Shown piece after piece: positions 28,401-37,066 of a DNA stretch of 64,000 bases (position 1 is the stretch's first letter; each line of letters starts with the position of its first letter). The notes under the pieces were generated by a model that ran no database searches, had not been told where the DNA came from, and saw only the letters and a list, made by a program, of their open reading frames with translations. This DNA comes from Flavobacterium aeripolare (lineage in GTDB: Bacteria; Bacteroidota; Bacteroidia; Flavobacteriales; Flavobacteriaceae): positions 62,001 to 126,000 of the forward strand of contig NZ_JABSNL010000006.1 of NCBI RefSeq assembly GCF_013294025.1, written 5' to 3'. A program made the position numbers and the translations under genes.

Positions 28401-30445
28401 CCACTACTAATTAAATCAAAGGTTAGGTTAGGATTGCTCATATCGGCAGCGATATTGAATAATCCATTATTAATTGCGCCTTTTAAAGCCAGATTCTGGT
28501 ATTTGTATTTGTTATAATCTAAGCTCACTAAAGTTCCTTGTACGGTAGCTTTTGCCGTTTTAGGATCTAATCCTGTTCCTTTAGCATTTCCTTTCAAGCT
28601 TAATTTACCAATGGTATTGTCACGCATTAACTTCCCTAAATCAAAATTAGATAGGTTTATTTGCGCATCGTAGCGCTCTTTGTTTTTAACGCGTTGGTCA
28701 AATAACGCGTTAACTTTTGCATTACCATAAGAGCTACCTAAAGCTAGGTTCGTATTAAAATTTGTGATCGTACCTTTAAATGTTCCTTTTAAATTCATTT
28801 GCGATGGCAATTGAATACTAGCAGGAATAGTTCCTTTAGGAGTAAAAGCTGCGATATCTTTTGATGTTGTTTTTACATCTTTTATATCAAGATCAAAATA
28901 CGCTTTATCTACATCAGGTAATCCAGTAATTGATCCGCTCGCAGCAATAGTAGTCGCCCCAATACCGCTAACTTCTAATTGCGGAATACTAAGCTGCTTT
29001 AATTTTCCGCTTACTTTACTGTTAATTTTTAAAATTGCGTTTGGATTGCCCTTGAAAGGAACTGAGTTTTCCATGCCCGGAACAAAAATAAGAACATCTT
29101 GAAAACTCAAACTGCTGTTGTTTAAGTTTGCTTTTACACTTAGCTCTCCAAGATTTTCACTAATGCTTTCGATAGAAGGATACCCCACTTCGATATTGTC
29201 TTTTAGTTCGGTTTTAGCTGTCTTTAAATTCAAGTTCTTCAAGTACGCATTTTTTCGACCATAGAAAAAATCAGTGGTGAATGTTTGAATGTCTAAACCG
29301 CTCTTTTCTTTAACCGTAAGTGCTTTTAAGTTTCCTTCAATACTCAAAGGGCTGTAATGAAGGTTTGCAAGATCTACGTTTAAAGATTGTAGGTCTAAAT
29401 GCTGGTAATCGATTCCTTTATTTGCAACAGCAGCATTGTTATTTTCGAAAACAAAATCAATATTCTTAAATTTTGTTTGTTTTATTTTTAGTTCGAGCTT
29501 ACTCTGCTCTGCAGTTGCTGTAGTGTCTTGAACTGCAGTTGTACGAGTTGTCGTTTTACCAAAGCTTAGTTTACCCTTTGCATTTTCAAATGCAATTTCG
29601 TCGATAATAAACAATTGGTTGTTCATATCAATTTTGTTAAACTTTACCAGCAATTTTTTGAAGTCTAAATTAGTAGCCAGTTTACTTTTATCATCTGCGT
29701 AAGTCAGGTCGATTTTAGCTAAATCCACTTCACCTAATTGTAAATTGAAGGGCGCATCAGCCGTAGCATCGGCGACATCATCGCTTACTGCTTTGATTTT
29801 TTCGACTAATCCCTGAGCCAAAGCCACTTTTAATCCGTTGATTTTAATTCGGGGTACCTCAAAATTCATCTTATCAAGGTCAAATGTTTTCACACGAGTC
29901 TCTAGATGATTTAGATTTAAAGCAAGATCATTTTTAGTAAAAGCATCGCTGTATTTTATTTTAACGTCATCTAGATTAATGTATTGTAGTGAAATTTGGA
30001 GTGGAGTAGCGGTAGTATCAACCGGCGCTTTTTCTGGCGAAGCAAACGCTTTTATGATGTAATCAAAGTTAAAAACGCCTTTATCATCACGAATTACATT
30101 TGCAGTAATCCCTGTTAAATCAATGCTGTTAATGGTTACTTTATTGTTCAGTAGGTCAAACATGCTGATGTCTACAGCCAGTTCTTTTCCTGCTAATAAT
30201 GTGTCCTTTTTTTGACCTTCAAAATAAACGCCTTCCAGAATAACTTTTTTAGGGAAGCCTATGTCTAGTTTGTCAATAGAAACTTTGGTTTTGATTTTTT
30301 CTTCGAGAAATGCTACCGCTTTATTCTTTGCAAAATTTTGCACAGTAGGGAGCTGTATTGCTACAAGTACCACGATGATTATTGCAAAAAGTATTCCTAT
30401 AATCCATAAGAATATTCGTAAACTTATCTTTAAATATTTTTCCAA
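25460..30445 (-). CDS. tamB: Translocation/assembly module protein TamB
   Basis: This 1661-residue protein has one N-terminal membrane anchor (about 8-30) and then a very long repetitive beta-rich AsmA/TamB groove, ending in the conserved C-terminal DUF490/TamB domain (about 1250-1640). TamB spans the periplasm and works with TamA/TamL in outer membrane biogenesis, probably moving lipids or nascent outer membrane proteins. The only possible start is TTG at 30445: an in-frame TAG lies upstream, and no ATG precedes the membrane helix. The tamL gene follows 15 bp later. Confidence 0.92.
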   Translation of the reverse strand: MEKYLKISLRIFLWIIGILFAIIIVVLVAIQLPTVQNFAKNKAVAFLEEKIKTKVSIDKLDIGFPKKVILEGVYFEGQKKDTLLAGKELAVDISMFDLLNNKVTINSIDLTGITANVIRDDKGVFNFDYIIKAFASPEKAPVDTTATPLQISLQYINLDDVKIKYSDAFTKNDLALNLNHLETRVKTFDLDKMNFEVPRIKINGLKVALAQGLVEKIKAVSDDVADATADAPFNLQLGEVDLAKIDLTYADDKSKLATNLDFKKLLVKFNKIDMNNQLFIIDEIAFENAKGKLSFGKTTTRTTAVQDTTATAEQSKLELKIKQTKFKNIDFVFENNNAAVANKGIDYQHLDLQSLNVDLANLHYSPLSIEGNLKALTVKEKSGLDIQTFTTDFFYGRKNAYLKNLNLKTAKTELKDNIEVGYPSIESISENLGELSVKANLNNSSLSFQDVLIFVPGMENSVPFKGNPNAILKINSKVSGKLKQLSIPQLEVSGIGATTIAASGSITGLPDVDKAYFDLDIKDVKTTSKDIAAFTPKGTIPASIQLPSQMNLKGTFKGTITNFNTNLALGSSYGNAKVNALFDQRVKNKERYDAQINLSNFDLGKLMRDNTIGKLSLKGNAKGTGLDPKTAKATVQGTLVSLDYNKYKYQNLALKGAINNGLFNIAADMSNPNLTFDLISSGNFKDKYPALKALLNVDIADLEKLNLHAGPLKIRGAIDADIKTADLDYLNGKINIVKLTIADAKQQIVTDSISLVATAKPDTTAIVVKSPFLNAAIKGKYKLSKIATALQNSVATYYDTNPGAKKVASEPQNFDFNMKIQSSPLISQLLPEIKSMEPIAISGRYNTVNDTIVLKGQIPKFVYGKNTITNAVLDVNTEATSLNYSFIVDDIQNDQFQLPYTAFTGQLKDNIAAYQLQLKDLKDVERYAIAGTLKSVAAGSELHLNPENLVLNYEPWQVAAENLIRFGSTAIYANKFELSKSGSSILIQSQSEKSNAPLAVQFKDFKIETLSSLVEKSDLQISGNINGDATIKNLNASPNFVSDLNIADFAFKKDTVGTIEIHVDNNVADTYNAAVGITGQENKLDLYGTYKTATSGLNMNLDVAKLNLKSVQGFTLGNLQKSTGFIDGKLKITGTSSAPSINGNLKFNAIGFNVTPLNATFKDMNDNIVFNDAGVNFDQFTIKDDQDNDMIIDGIITTKDLTNPGFNLTLVAENFKAVNSKPQDNDLYYGEMYLNNNLRIKGDLNNPTIDGTIKVNADTKFAIVLPQSDPSIADREGIVEFIDQDNPPLITKITVDESLSKTEIKGMNASVNIEVDKDAELSIIIDKANGDFLKLKGEAELTGGIDPSGKTSLTGRYELNEGAYEMNFNFIKRKFEIKDGSYILWTGEPTSADINITAVYKNEAAPIDLVDDQLGSTSSDIRNTYKQKIPFETELIMNGELMKPTISFDIVLPDGNNSVSTEIINTTQAKLSQLRQQPDELNKQVFALLLLNRFIGENPFSSEAGGASVASIARESASKILSQQLNNLAGNLIEGVELNFDLNSTEDYTTGQLENKTDLSVGVSKKLLNDRLKVTVGSSFGLEGPQQTNEETNNIAGDVSIEYQLSKDGRYKLKAYRINKYQVALQGQVVETGISFVLTIDYNKFRELFHSKKTNEKEAKK

Positions 30446-30650
30446 GTGTTTCTGTTTTAGGTCAAAAGGCTAATTTGTGCTGTTAGCATCTCAAGAAGAT
30501 GAAACAGTGGCAAAGATTAAAAATTTAATCTAATATCTCTTATAACTAACAGACTTAATATTACAATATTTTAAGAATTTATTACGGTATTATTAGTTGG
30601 TTACGTGCCATAACTTCCTGATTAGAGCACATGATGAAATCAAAGAAAAC

Positions 30651-30691
30651 AAAAAAAGCTGATAGTACTCTGTTTTGAGTGCTATCAGCTT
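30651..30691 (-). terminator. Terminator of the thioesterase gene
   Basis: The stem AAGCTGATAGTACTC against GAGTGCTATCAGCTT has one wobble, and the A-run at 30651-30657 gives a T-run on the minus strand. Confidence 0.85.
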
Positions 30692-30716
30692 ATTATAAGT
30701 TATAATTTTAATGCAA

Positions 30717-31154
30717 TTATAGTTCTTTAAAATCTTCCGTTTTTGGAAAACTAGTCAGCGCTTTAAAAGCCATTTCTGGTGTAGGGTTGGCTATTTTTCT
30801 AAGCTTAGTATCCATCCAAGCCCCATCTACAGTTATTGTAGCACACAATTGGTCATCGGCAGTTTTAAATTCGTGCACAATAGACCATCTTGACGCATCT
30901 GCTCTCATTTGAGATACTTTTGTGTGCATGAAAATCACATCAGATAATTTGATCTCTTTTCTAAAAACACATTCTTCTCTAAATAGTATTGGTCCAAATG
31001 AGTTCATTTGCAATACCTTCATCGTCAAACCTAGTTGTTCTAGTATTTCAATACGGTGTTGCGCTCCAAAATCGTAGTAGGCACTATGGCGTACGTGAAA
31101 ATTAGGATCTAAATCTGCCCATCTAAAGGATAATTGTTTTTTATATGCTGTCAT
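30717..31154 (-). CDS. Acyl-CoA thioesterase, 4HBT hotdog family
   Basis: This 145-residue single hotdog domain has the 4HBT-type N-terminal motif RWADLDPNFHVRHSAYYDF, in which the Asp and the surrounding segment form the active site. Family members hydrolyse acyl-CoA or hydroxybenzoyl-CoA esters. The closest types are the YbgC/FcbC-like thioesterases. Neither substrate nor pathway is shown by the neighbours. It is a single transcription unit with its own terminator. Confidence 0.85.
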   Translation of the reverse strand: MTAYKKQLSFRWADLDPNFHVRHSAYYDFGAQHRIEILEQLGLTMKVLQMNSFGPILFREECVFRKEIKLSDVIFMHTKVSQMRADASRWSIVHEFKTADDQLCATITVDGAWMDTKLRKIANPTPEMAFKALTSFPKTEDFKEL

Positions 31155-31308
31155 GATTGTTGTTTTTTACTGTACTGCAATTGTCAATACAACGCTCAAA
31201 ATTAAAAATTTTTTTTCGAAAATAAAGCCAACACAAGTTATAAATATATTAAAATATGCTATCGCTTAGATTATATAAGCGGTTGCAAACACTTAACAGA
31301 AACTCCTT

Positions 31309-32910
31309 TTATACAATTGTAGTTTCAATAGTTTTATTAGAGGGTACCGTTCTCTCTAACACTACCGCATCTTCTTCTAAGGGTGTAATTTGCTTTTTGT
31401 GAAACATCGTTTGGATTTCGTTATAGTTTTCCCAGTAAGGAGCAGAGCTAGTTTCGGTTCCAAACATGCTGTCTAAACAAATGTTGTTGTCTTTATATTT
31501 ATCGTACAAGACAGCAATAATCTTAAAGAAAAAAGCATCTAATTTTGTAATTGCGTCAAATGCTACTTTTAAGCTATCATAGTTAGCATCGTTAACGTCA
31601 AGTATTTGTAAAGTAGCTAAGATTTCTGCTTTTTCATCATCGCTAATTGTCGTTTTGTATCCTGATTTTAAAGAATTAAAAACCAAGTTATTCCAAGCCG
31701 CGCTATCGTGACCCCATTTCACATCGGGTAAGTGCAATGAATGTTCGCATAGCAATATAATGGCATACAATACGTCATTTAAGTAATCAGCAGGAAATTC
31801 GTCTAAACTTCTAAACTCAAAACCACTCTGATACATTTTTTCTTGATTGAAATCCAAGCCAACTTCAGGAAGTAGTTCGTACTCCATTTCGCTTTCAATA
31901 CGATCTCTCCACCAGATATTATCTTCCTGCGAGAATTTCAATAACTTTCTAAAATCATCTACTTTGTAAGTAAGTATTTTACCTTTTGGCATAGCCTTAT
32001 GGTAGGTACCCACGCCAATATATCTTGACATGGCACTGCGCATAGACCCCATAGTGAAATTCTTGTCAAGATTGTGTTTCTCACAAATTACTCCCATAAT
32101 GTCTGGGTTCCCTAAGGTTGCGATAAAGAAAGGTTCAAACCATTGCAGCATGTAAATTGCATTAGCATGGGTTTTTTCAAAAGCATCGTAGTCAACAATA
32201 CGGCTATCCTCAGTAAGGGTAGGTAAGGTAATGTGAAAATGGTAGGTTCCATTATTGAACAATACTAAGTTTTCTTGATTGGTCATGAACATATTTAACC
32301 CAGAGTTGTAATCAGGAAAACGTAATTTTTCTGTTAGTACATTAGAGTCATTAAGCCTATCAATAAATATCTTCTTAGTTGCTTTCAGTTCTTTGCAAGA
32401 GTCAACAACGGTTCTATTTTCAAAGTATTTAGTAACAAATTCAATAGAGTCACCATCAAAGTGAACAGAGCCCATGGTCTTTTCTCTTTGAGTAATCATA
32501 CTCTGAATATTGTACGGTTGTTTTTCTAAAAAAGTTTCCATTATCGATTTCCCTAGAAATTCAGGGTTGTCAATTGTAAGTGGTGTAGCAAATGCAGCTT
32601 CTTCTTCGCTTAAAGCAACGCTTGGCAACGAAATGGTTTTATGTTGAAAATTTACATCTAGTTTTTCTAATGAGTGACTGTTCATCATACGACTTACAGC
32701 ATAGTTCTCATCGGTAATAAATGCTTTTTCTAGTAGCGGCGCTAAACTGTCCTCTTTGTAGTTTTTTGTGTAATCAATACTGTATTTTTCCCTACCTATT
32801 TTTTCCTGTATAAAAGCACCACTAACGATTAAAGATTCTTCAAATTGTAAGTAGGTTTCATTTTCTAAACCAATACCCCAATAATATTTTGTTTTGTGAT
32901 TTTCTTTCAT
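31309..32910 (-). CDS. Glutamate-cysteine-ligase-fold (amidoligase-like) protein, function unknown
   Basis: I cannot name a family for this 533-residue protein, but several features suggest the glutamine synthetase/GCS2 carboxylate-amine ligase fold. GIGLENE at 12-18 resembles the metal/ATP-binding GxExE strand. HFHIT at 224-228 lies where such enzymes have alternating His/Asp. AIYMLQWFEPF at 251-261 resembles the GCS2 helix before the substrate loop, and GFEFRSLD at 363-370 matches the late ExR strand that contacts phosphate and substrate. It probably joins an amine to a carboxylate with ATP. The upstream neighbour encodes a papain-like protein, a combination known from amidoligase neighbourhoods. 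It could instead be a diverged, inactive homologue. Confidence 0.5.
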   Translation of the reverse strand: MKENHKTKYYWGIGLENETYLQFEESLIVSGAFIQEKIGREKYSIDYTKNYKEDSLAPLLEKAFITDENYAVSRMMNSHSLEKLDVNFQHKTISLPSVALSEEEAAFATPLTIDNPEFLGKSIMETFLEKQPYNIQSMITQREKTMGSVHFDGDSIEFVTKYFENRTVVDSCKELKATKKIFIDRLNDSNVLTEKLRFPDYNSGLNMFMTNQENLVLFNNGTYHFHITLPTLTEDSRIVDYDAFEKTHANAIYMLQWFEPFFIATLGNPDIMGVICEKHNLDKNFTMGSMRSAMSRYIGVGTYHKAMPKGKILTYKVDDFRKLLKFSQEDNIWWRDRIESEMEYELLPEVGLDFNQEKMYQSGFEFRSLDEFPADYLNDVLYAIILLCEHSLHLPDVKWGHDSAAWNNLVFNSLKSGYKTTISDDEKAEILATLQILDVNDANYDSLKVAFDAITKLDAFFFKIIAVLYDKYKDNNICLDSMFGTETSSAPYWENYNEIQTMFHKKQITPLEEDAVVLERTVPSNKTIETTIV

Positions 32911-33518
32911 TTATACGATGGCTTTCTTTAGGTGTTATATACTGTTTTGCTTTTTTTTATCCTATAGGTTTTTGTTTAAACGACTTATAATGTGTCTCAA
33001 ATTGAAGTAGGAACATTAAGCTGTTAAGCAACAAAAAACGATTTTACTTTTAAATTACAGGAATTTAATTTCAGTCTTAGAAATTTAGTTTTTGATCGAC
33101 CGAAATATTGTTAAAAGGAGCGCTTTTTGAAGTTGGTGATAACGACTTGTAACCGCACTGTAATTCCTTTTGAGACAATCTTTTAAGAAGACGAAGATCC
33201 AAAATTAGTTTTTGTTTCTTCTTGTATTTTTCCAAAGTGCAAAACTACTCCATTTTTTTCGAAAATACAACAGCAAATGATAGCTGCGAACTGTTAAATT
33301 TTCTGCCGTTTAAAAACAGTCTTATTTATACCGTTTTGTTCGAATATTTTAAAGTTATAATTTTTGTAAGCTGTTCTTTTTTAATGTATTAGTTGGTACT
33401 AATATCAAATACTTTTTTTTCGAAAATAAAAGCAAAAGGATAGTGAAAACAAACTTAAAAGAGAACTGCTTTCCCATGTGAGAAAGCAGTCTAATATATT
33501 GTAGTATAAATTGTAAAT
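32911..33518. other. Long AT-rich gap between the amidoligase-like and papain-like genes
   Basis: 608 bp with no gene-like frame. It contains the papain-like gene's terminator near 33465-33490 and two copies (33253-33267 and 33414-33428) of TTTTTTTCGAAAATA; a third copy lies at 31210-31224. The promoter of the ligase-like gene must lie here. Confidence 0.55.
33451..33490 (-). terminator. Terminator of the papain-like gene
   Basis: ACTGCTTTC at 33465-33473 pairs with GAAAGCAGT at 33482-33490. The A-rich stretch before it gives a T-rich tail on the minus strand. Confidence 0.65.
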
Positions 33519-34256
33519 TTAGTCATGATAATAAAACACAGATGAGGAATACAAAGCATTGTTCCACCAGTCTTTTTTAACCTTGGCAAAATACTTATAA
33601 TTCACTTTTCCTGCCTGTGATTGTAAAGGATAAATTACGCGTCCGTCCTCTCTATATGCTTTATGTGCAGCGGTTTCAGGAACAACAGGAACTATATGTC
33701 CAGAGAGCCCTCTAATTTTTCTTTTGGCACATATAATTCCTATAGCGCCTTCATTATTCACTTTTTCTTGTAATTCATTAACGTCCATGGTGCGTTTCCA
33801 CCCAAAAGCTGGGCCCCATTTTACAAACCAATCCGTGATGGCACTAGAGTAAATTGTTTTTACGGTGTCGTTATATATAGGTGTTACATCTTCTCCGGCT
33901 TGCAATCTTTCAATGGCTTCATCTGTCCACCAGACTGTAGGTAAATAAACATTGTTGAAATGGCAATAATCAAAAGAATAAACATTGCAATACGTATCCT
34001 CTACGGTGCGCTTGTAGCGAAGATTCTCAATTACATTTAGTTTTTCAATCAATTGTGCTATGCTATGCTTCTTAGTTTCTACGCTAGTTTCGTCTCTAAA
34101 AAGAATGGTATCGTCAAGCATGGGCTTGTATTTCATTCTCGTAGAATTTAATCCTGACGCTGCATCTGCTGCAAAAACTGCTGGTTTCATACTTCCTTCT
34201 ATGATGGTATTTTCTGCTACTTTTTCTGTAGTATAATTGGTACTGTCATTTTTCAT
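33519..34256 (-). CDS. Papain-like cysteine peptidase/amidase-like protein (NlpC/P60-like), tentative
   Basis: This 245-residue protein has no signal peptide. A plausible papain-fold active site is visible: Cys90 in TYCNVYSFDYC, followed by YLPTVWW; His187 in LSGHIVPVVPE; and a polar residue around Q212-N219 in LQSQAGKVN. This arrangement resembles NlpC/P60 and CHAP-type amidases that cut gamma-glutamyl or cell-wall amides. A TTG at 34265 is open, but the ATG at 34256 is preferred. It lies 608 bp upstream of the amidoligase-like gene on the same strand. If both calls hold, one enzyme makes an amide bond and the other may trim one. Lack of a secretion signal argues for a cytoplasmic substrate. 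Confidence 0.5.
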   Translation of the reverse strand: MKNDSTNYTTEKVAENTIIEGSMKPAVFAADAASGLNSTRMKYKPMLDDTILFRDETSVETKKHSIAQLIEKLNVIENLRYKRTVEDTYCNVYSFDYCHFNNVYLPTVWWTDEAIERLQAGEDVTPIYNDTVKTIYSSAITDWFVKWGPAFGWKRTMDVNELQEKVNNEGAIGIICAKRKIRGLSGHIVPVVPETAAHKAYREDGRVIYPLQSQAGKVNYKYFAKVKKDWWNNALYSSSVFYYHD

Positions 34257-34466
34257 TTTAATCAATTTTTAAAAAAGCTATGGGCGTATTTTGAAATTCA
34301 CCCTAACTGTGATGCATTATTCTATTAAACACATTGTTGTTTTACAGTCGCTTTCTTAGACCTAAAAATAAATGTAGTAATAATAATTTTGATACCGCCT
34401 ACAGATGCACCTTTAAATTTAAGATATTTTCGCGCTGGCTTATTTTCGAATAAAAAGCGGTTGCAA

Positions 34467-35390
34467 TTAACGCCAATTTATTTTCATAAAATTCTTCTTT
34501 TTAATAAAGTCTTTTGGGATTTTTTCTAATATTTCTGTCCGTAAAGCTTCAATCAAAGTATCTTTCGAAAAAGAGTGATGCACTACTAAGCTAACTTCTC
34601 TAATGGGTTTGGGATCTGAGAAATTAATACTGCAACCTTGATCATTTTTATTGATTGCCATTTCAGGCACTAGTGTAAAACCACCATAATTATCGACCAT
34701 GCGCTTCAAAGCTTCGATAGAACCACTCTGGAATTTTATGCTTTTATTACTTTCTATATTGTTGCAAATATTTAAAACTTGATTCCTAAAACAATGGCCA
34801 TTTTCAAGCAACCATACGTCTTCTAATTGTTCCACATCTTGCGTAGTTATCGTTTTTTTATGATTCAATTCGTCTGATTTTTGACCATAGAAAACAAAGG
34901 GTTCGTTGTATAGATTTACTTCCCTGATGTAAGGCTCAGTGATAGGAGTGACAAGAATACCAATATCGATTTCCTTCTTTTGTAACGCCGCAATTATAGC
35001 CTCAGACTGCATTTCTTCTATTCGTAAAATAGAGTTGGGGTATTTTTGCGAGAACGAACCTGAGATCAACGGAATCAGGTAAGGTGAAATGGTAGGAAGA
35101 ATGCCTACTCTAAATTCTCCTTCTAAATTACCGAGCTCGGTATTAACCATGTTTTTTAAATCGCTCACTTCCCGCAAAATAATTTTGGCTTTTCTCACAA
35201 ACATTTCGCCTAAATCCGTGGGTTTAAATGGTGAACTACTTTTATCGAATAGAGCAAATCCTATCTCGTCTTCTAACTTTTTAACTTGTATCGTAATAGT
35301 AGGTTGCGTGACAAAACACTTTTCGGCAGCGGTTACAAAATGCCGGTAAGTATCTAGCGCAACGACATATTCTAGCTGTTGTAATGTCAT
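34467..35390 (-). CDS. oxyR: OxyR-type LysR family hydrogen peroxide sensor
   Basis: This 307-residue LysR regulator has an N-terminal winged helix (residues 1-60) and a periplasmic-binding-protein-like effector domain. The effector domain holds ENGHCFRNQVLNIC with Cys200 and Cys209, exactly nine residues apart as in the E. coli OxyR pair that forms the peroxide-induced disulfide. That spacing, plus the divergent catalase gene 94 bp away, makes OxyR the best call. It should activate the catalase-ankyrin operon on peroxide stress and may control its own promoter through the shared region. Confidence 0.92.
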   Translation of the reverse strand: MTLQQLEYVVALDTYRHFVTAAEKCFVTQPTITIQVKKLEDEIGFALFDKSSSPFKPTDLGEMFVRKAKIILREVSDLKNMVNTELGNLEGEFRVGILPTISPYLIPLISGSFSQKYPNSILRIEEMQSEAIIAALQKKEIDIGILVTPITEPYIREVNLYNEPFVFYGQKSDELNHKKTITTQDVEQLEDVWLLENGHCFRNQVLNICNNIESNKSIKFQSGSIEALKRMVDNYGGFTLVPEMAINKNDQGCSINFSDPKPIREVSLVVHHSFSKDTLIEALRTEILEKIPKDFIKKKNFMKINWR

Positions 35391-35423
35391 GCTTATTGAT
35401 TTTATTAATACAAATATAAATAT

Positions 35424-35461
35424 TATTAATTTGATTAATAAACTTGTTCAAGAGATATTTG
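35424..35461 (+). promoter_or_regulatory. Catalase promoter region with OxyR-like palindrome
   Basis: TATTAAT-TTG-ATTAATA (35424-35440) is a perfect inverted repeat, and a further TATTAATA half-site lies at 35403-35410. TTTG at 35430-35433 and GATATTTG at 35454-35461 approximate the Bacteroidota -33/-7 elements (TTTG and TAnnTTTG) at near-normal spacing, and the palindrome overlaps the -33 element. This suits LysR-type control of catalase and oxyR. Confidence 0.5.
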
Positions 35462-35484
35462 TACCACAATAAAAAACAAATTAG

Positions 35485-37008
35485 ATGAAATTACTATTAT
35501 CAGCATTGGCTTTATCAATTGCATTAGCCACAAGTGCACAAACAAACCCGCAAAAAACCATGACGAGTAACAATGGTGCTCCAGTGGGTGACAATCAAAA
35601 TTCTAAAACTATAGGGGAGTACGGCTCTGTGTTATTAGAAGACAGTTATTTAATCGAAAAATTAGCTTCATTTGATAGAGAGCGCACGCCAGAACGTGTA
35701 GTTCACCCTAGAGGAGCTGGAGCTTCGGGTTATTTTGAGGCGACGAGAGACATGTCTGCCTATACATCTGCAGTGCTTTTTGCAAAATCGGGTAAAAAAA
35801 CCGACTTGGCTGTTCGTTTTTCGACTGTAATTCACGGGAATGGTTCTCCAGAAACTTTAAGAGATCCGCGTGGTTTTGCAGTTAAGTTCTATACTGAGCA
35901 AGGAAACTATGACATCGTGGGGAATAATTTACCTGTTTTCTTTATTAGAGATGCCATGAAATTTCCTGATATGGTGCATTCATTAAAACCATCTCCAGAA
36001 ACTAACAAGCAAGATCCAAACCGATTTTTTGACTTTTTCTCAAACGTTCCTGAATCGACAAACATGCTTACGAGATTGTATACTGATTTAGGAATTCCTC
36101 AAGGGTATCAGTACATGGATGGTAGCAGTGTACACGGCTATAAGTGGATTAATGCAGCTGGAAAAGTGACTTATGTAAAATATTCATGGGTTACAAAACA
36201 AGGTGTAAAAAACATGACAATAGAAGAGGCTGCAAAGCAACAAGGCATAGACTGGCAGCACGCGACAATGAGCTTGAGAAAAGACATTGCCGATAAAAAT
36301 TATCCGCAGTGGGATTTATACGTACAAATGATCGCTCCAGAGGATTTACAATCCTTTGATTTCTGGCCTTTAGACGCCACCAAAGATTGGCCTGCTGATA
36401 AAATTGAGAAAATCAAAATAGGAACGATGACGTTAAATCAAAATCCTGTGAATTATTTTGAGCAAGTAGAAAGTATCGCTTTTTCACCAGCGGATTTCAT
36501 TCCTGGAATTGAAGCTTCAGAGGATAAATTGTTACAAGGAAGATTGTTTTCATATTTTGATACACAGCGTTACCGTTTGGGAGGTAATTTCCAACAGTTA
36601 AAAATCAACCAACCGCTAGAGCCAGCAGTAAATTACAACTCAAATGGCTACGGTAGTTTTGCTAATAAAAAGTTTGAAAACCCTGACGTTAATTACCAAC
36701 CAAGTAACAAAGCTTCATTTGCTGATAATAGTAAATTCAAGCAATCAGAGACAAACTTTACAAATGTTACTATAACGCAAAAGAAAATTACTAAAACTAA
36801 TGATTTTGCGCAAGCGGGAGATTTTTACAGAGCTCTTAGTAAAACAGAGCAAGACAATTTAATCAAGAACTTGTGTGGTGATTTAGGCCAGGTGACCAAC
36901 AAAGAAATCCAGAAAAAGATGATTACGTTTTTCTACAGAGCAGATTCGAATTTCGGAATGCGAGTTGCAGAAAAATTAGGATTCTCTCAAAAAGACTTCA
37001 GAAATTAA
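35485..37008 (+). CDS. kat: Monofunctional heme catalase with signal peptide
   Basis: This enzyme disproportionates hydrogen peroxide. The 507-residue protein is a small-subunit catalase with catalytic His74 (ERVVHPRGAG), distal Asn147 (YDIVGNNLP) and proximal heme ligand Tyr357 (RLFSYFDTQRYRLG). It starts with a clear signal peptide (about 1-18, ending ATSAQ), so it should act in the periplasm. It is followed by a secreted ankyrin-repeat gene 58 bp on, the same order as katB-ankB in Pseudomonas aeruginosa, where AnkB is needed for full KatB activity. oxyR is divergent upstream. Confidence 0.95.
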   Translation: MKLLLSALALSIALATSAQTNPQKTMTSNNGAPVGDNQNSKTIGEYGSVLLEDSYLIEKLASFDRERTPERVVHPRGAGASGYFEATRDMSAYTSAVLFAKSGKKTDLAVRFSTVIHGNGSPETLRDPRGFAVKFYTEQGNYDIVGNNLPVFFIRDAMKFPDMVHSLKPSPETNKQDPNRFFDFFSNVPESTNMLTRLYTDLGIPQGYQYMDGSSVHGYKWINAAGKVTYVKYSWVTKQGVKNMTIEEAAKQQGIDWQHATMSLRKDIADKNYPQWDLYVQMIAPEDLQSFDFWPLDATKDWPADKIEKIKIGTMTLNQNPVNYFEQVESIAFSPADFIPGIEASEDKLLQGRLFSYFDTQRYRLGGNFQQLKINQPLEPAVNYNSNGYGSFANKKFENPDVNYQPSNKASFADNSKFKQSETNFTNVTITQKKITKTNDFAQAGDFYRALSKTEQDNLIKNLCGDLGQVTNKEIQKKMITFFYRADSNFGMRVAEKLGFSQKDFRN

Positions 37009-37026
37009 ATTATATTTATAAAAGAT

Positions 37027-37050
37027 AGGGGAGGTAGCACTATTTCCCCT
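37027..37050 (+). other. Small hairpin between the catalase and ankyrin genes
   Basis: AGGGGA at 37027-37032 pairs with TCCCCT at 37045-37050, followed by a short AT-rich tail. It may reduce or process transcript passing from catalase into the ankyrin gene. It is too weak to call a full terminator. Confidence 0.35.
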
Positions 37051-37066
37051 TATTTACATTGAAAAC

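Noticed and set aside
31277..34466. AAGCGGTTGCAA occurring at 31277-31288 and 34455-34466, each beside a minus-strand stop codon
   Set aside because: Only two 12-base copies with no shared flanks. Probably coincidence.
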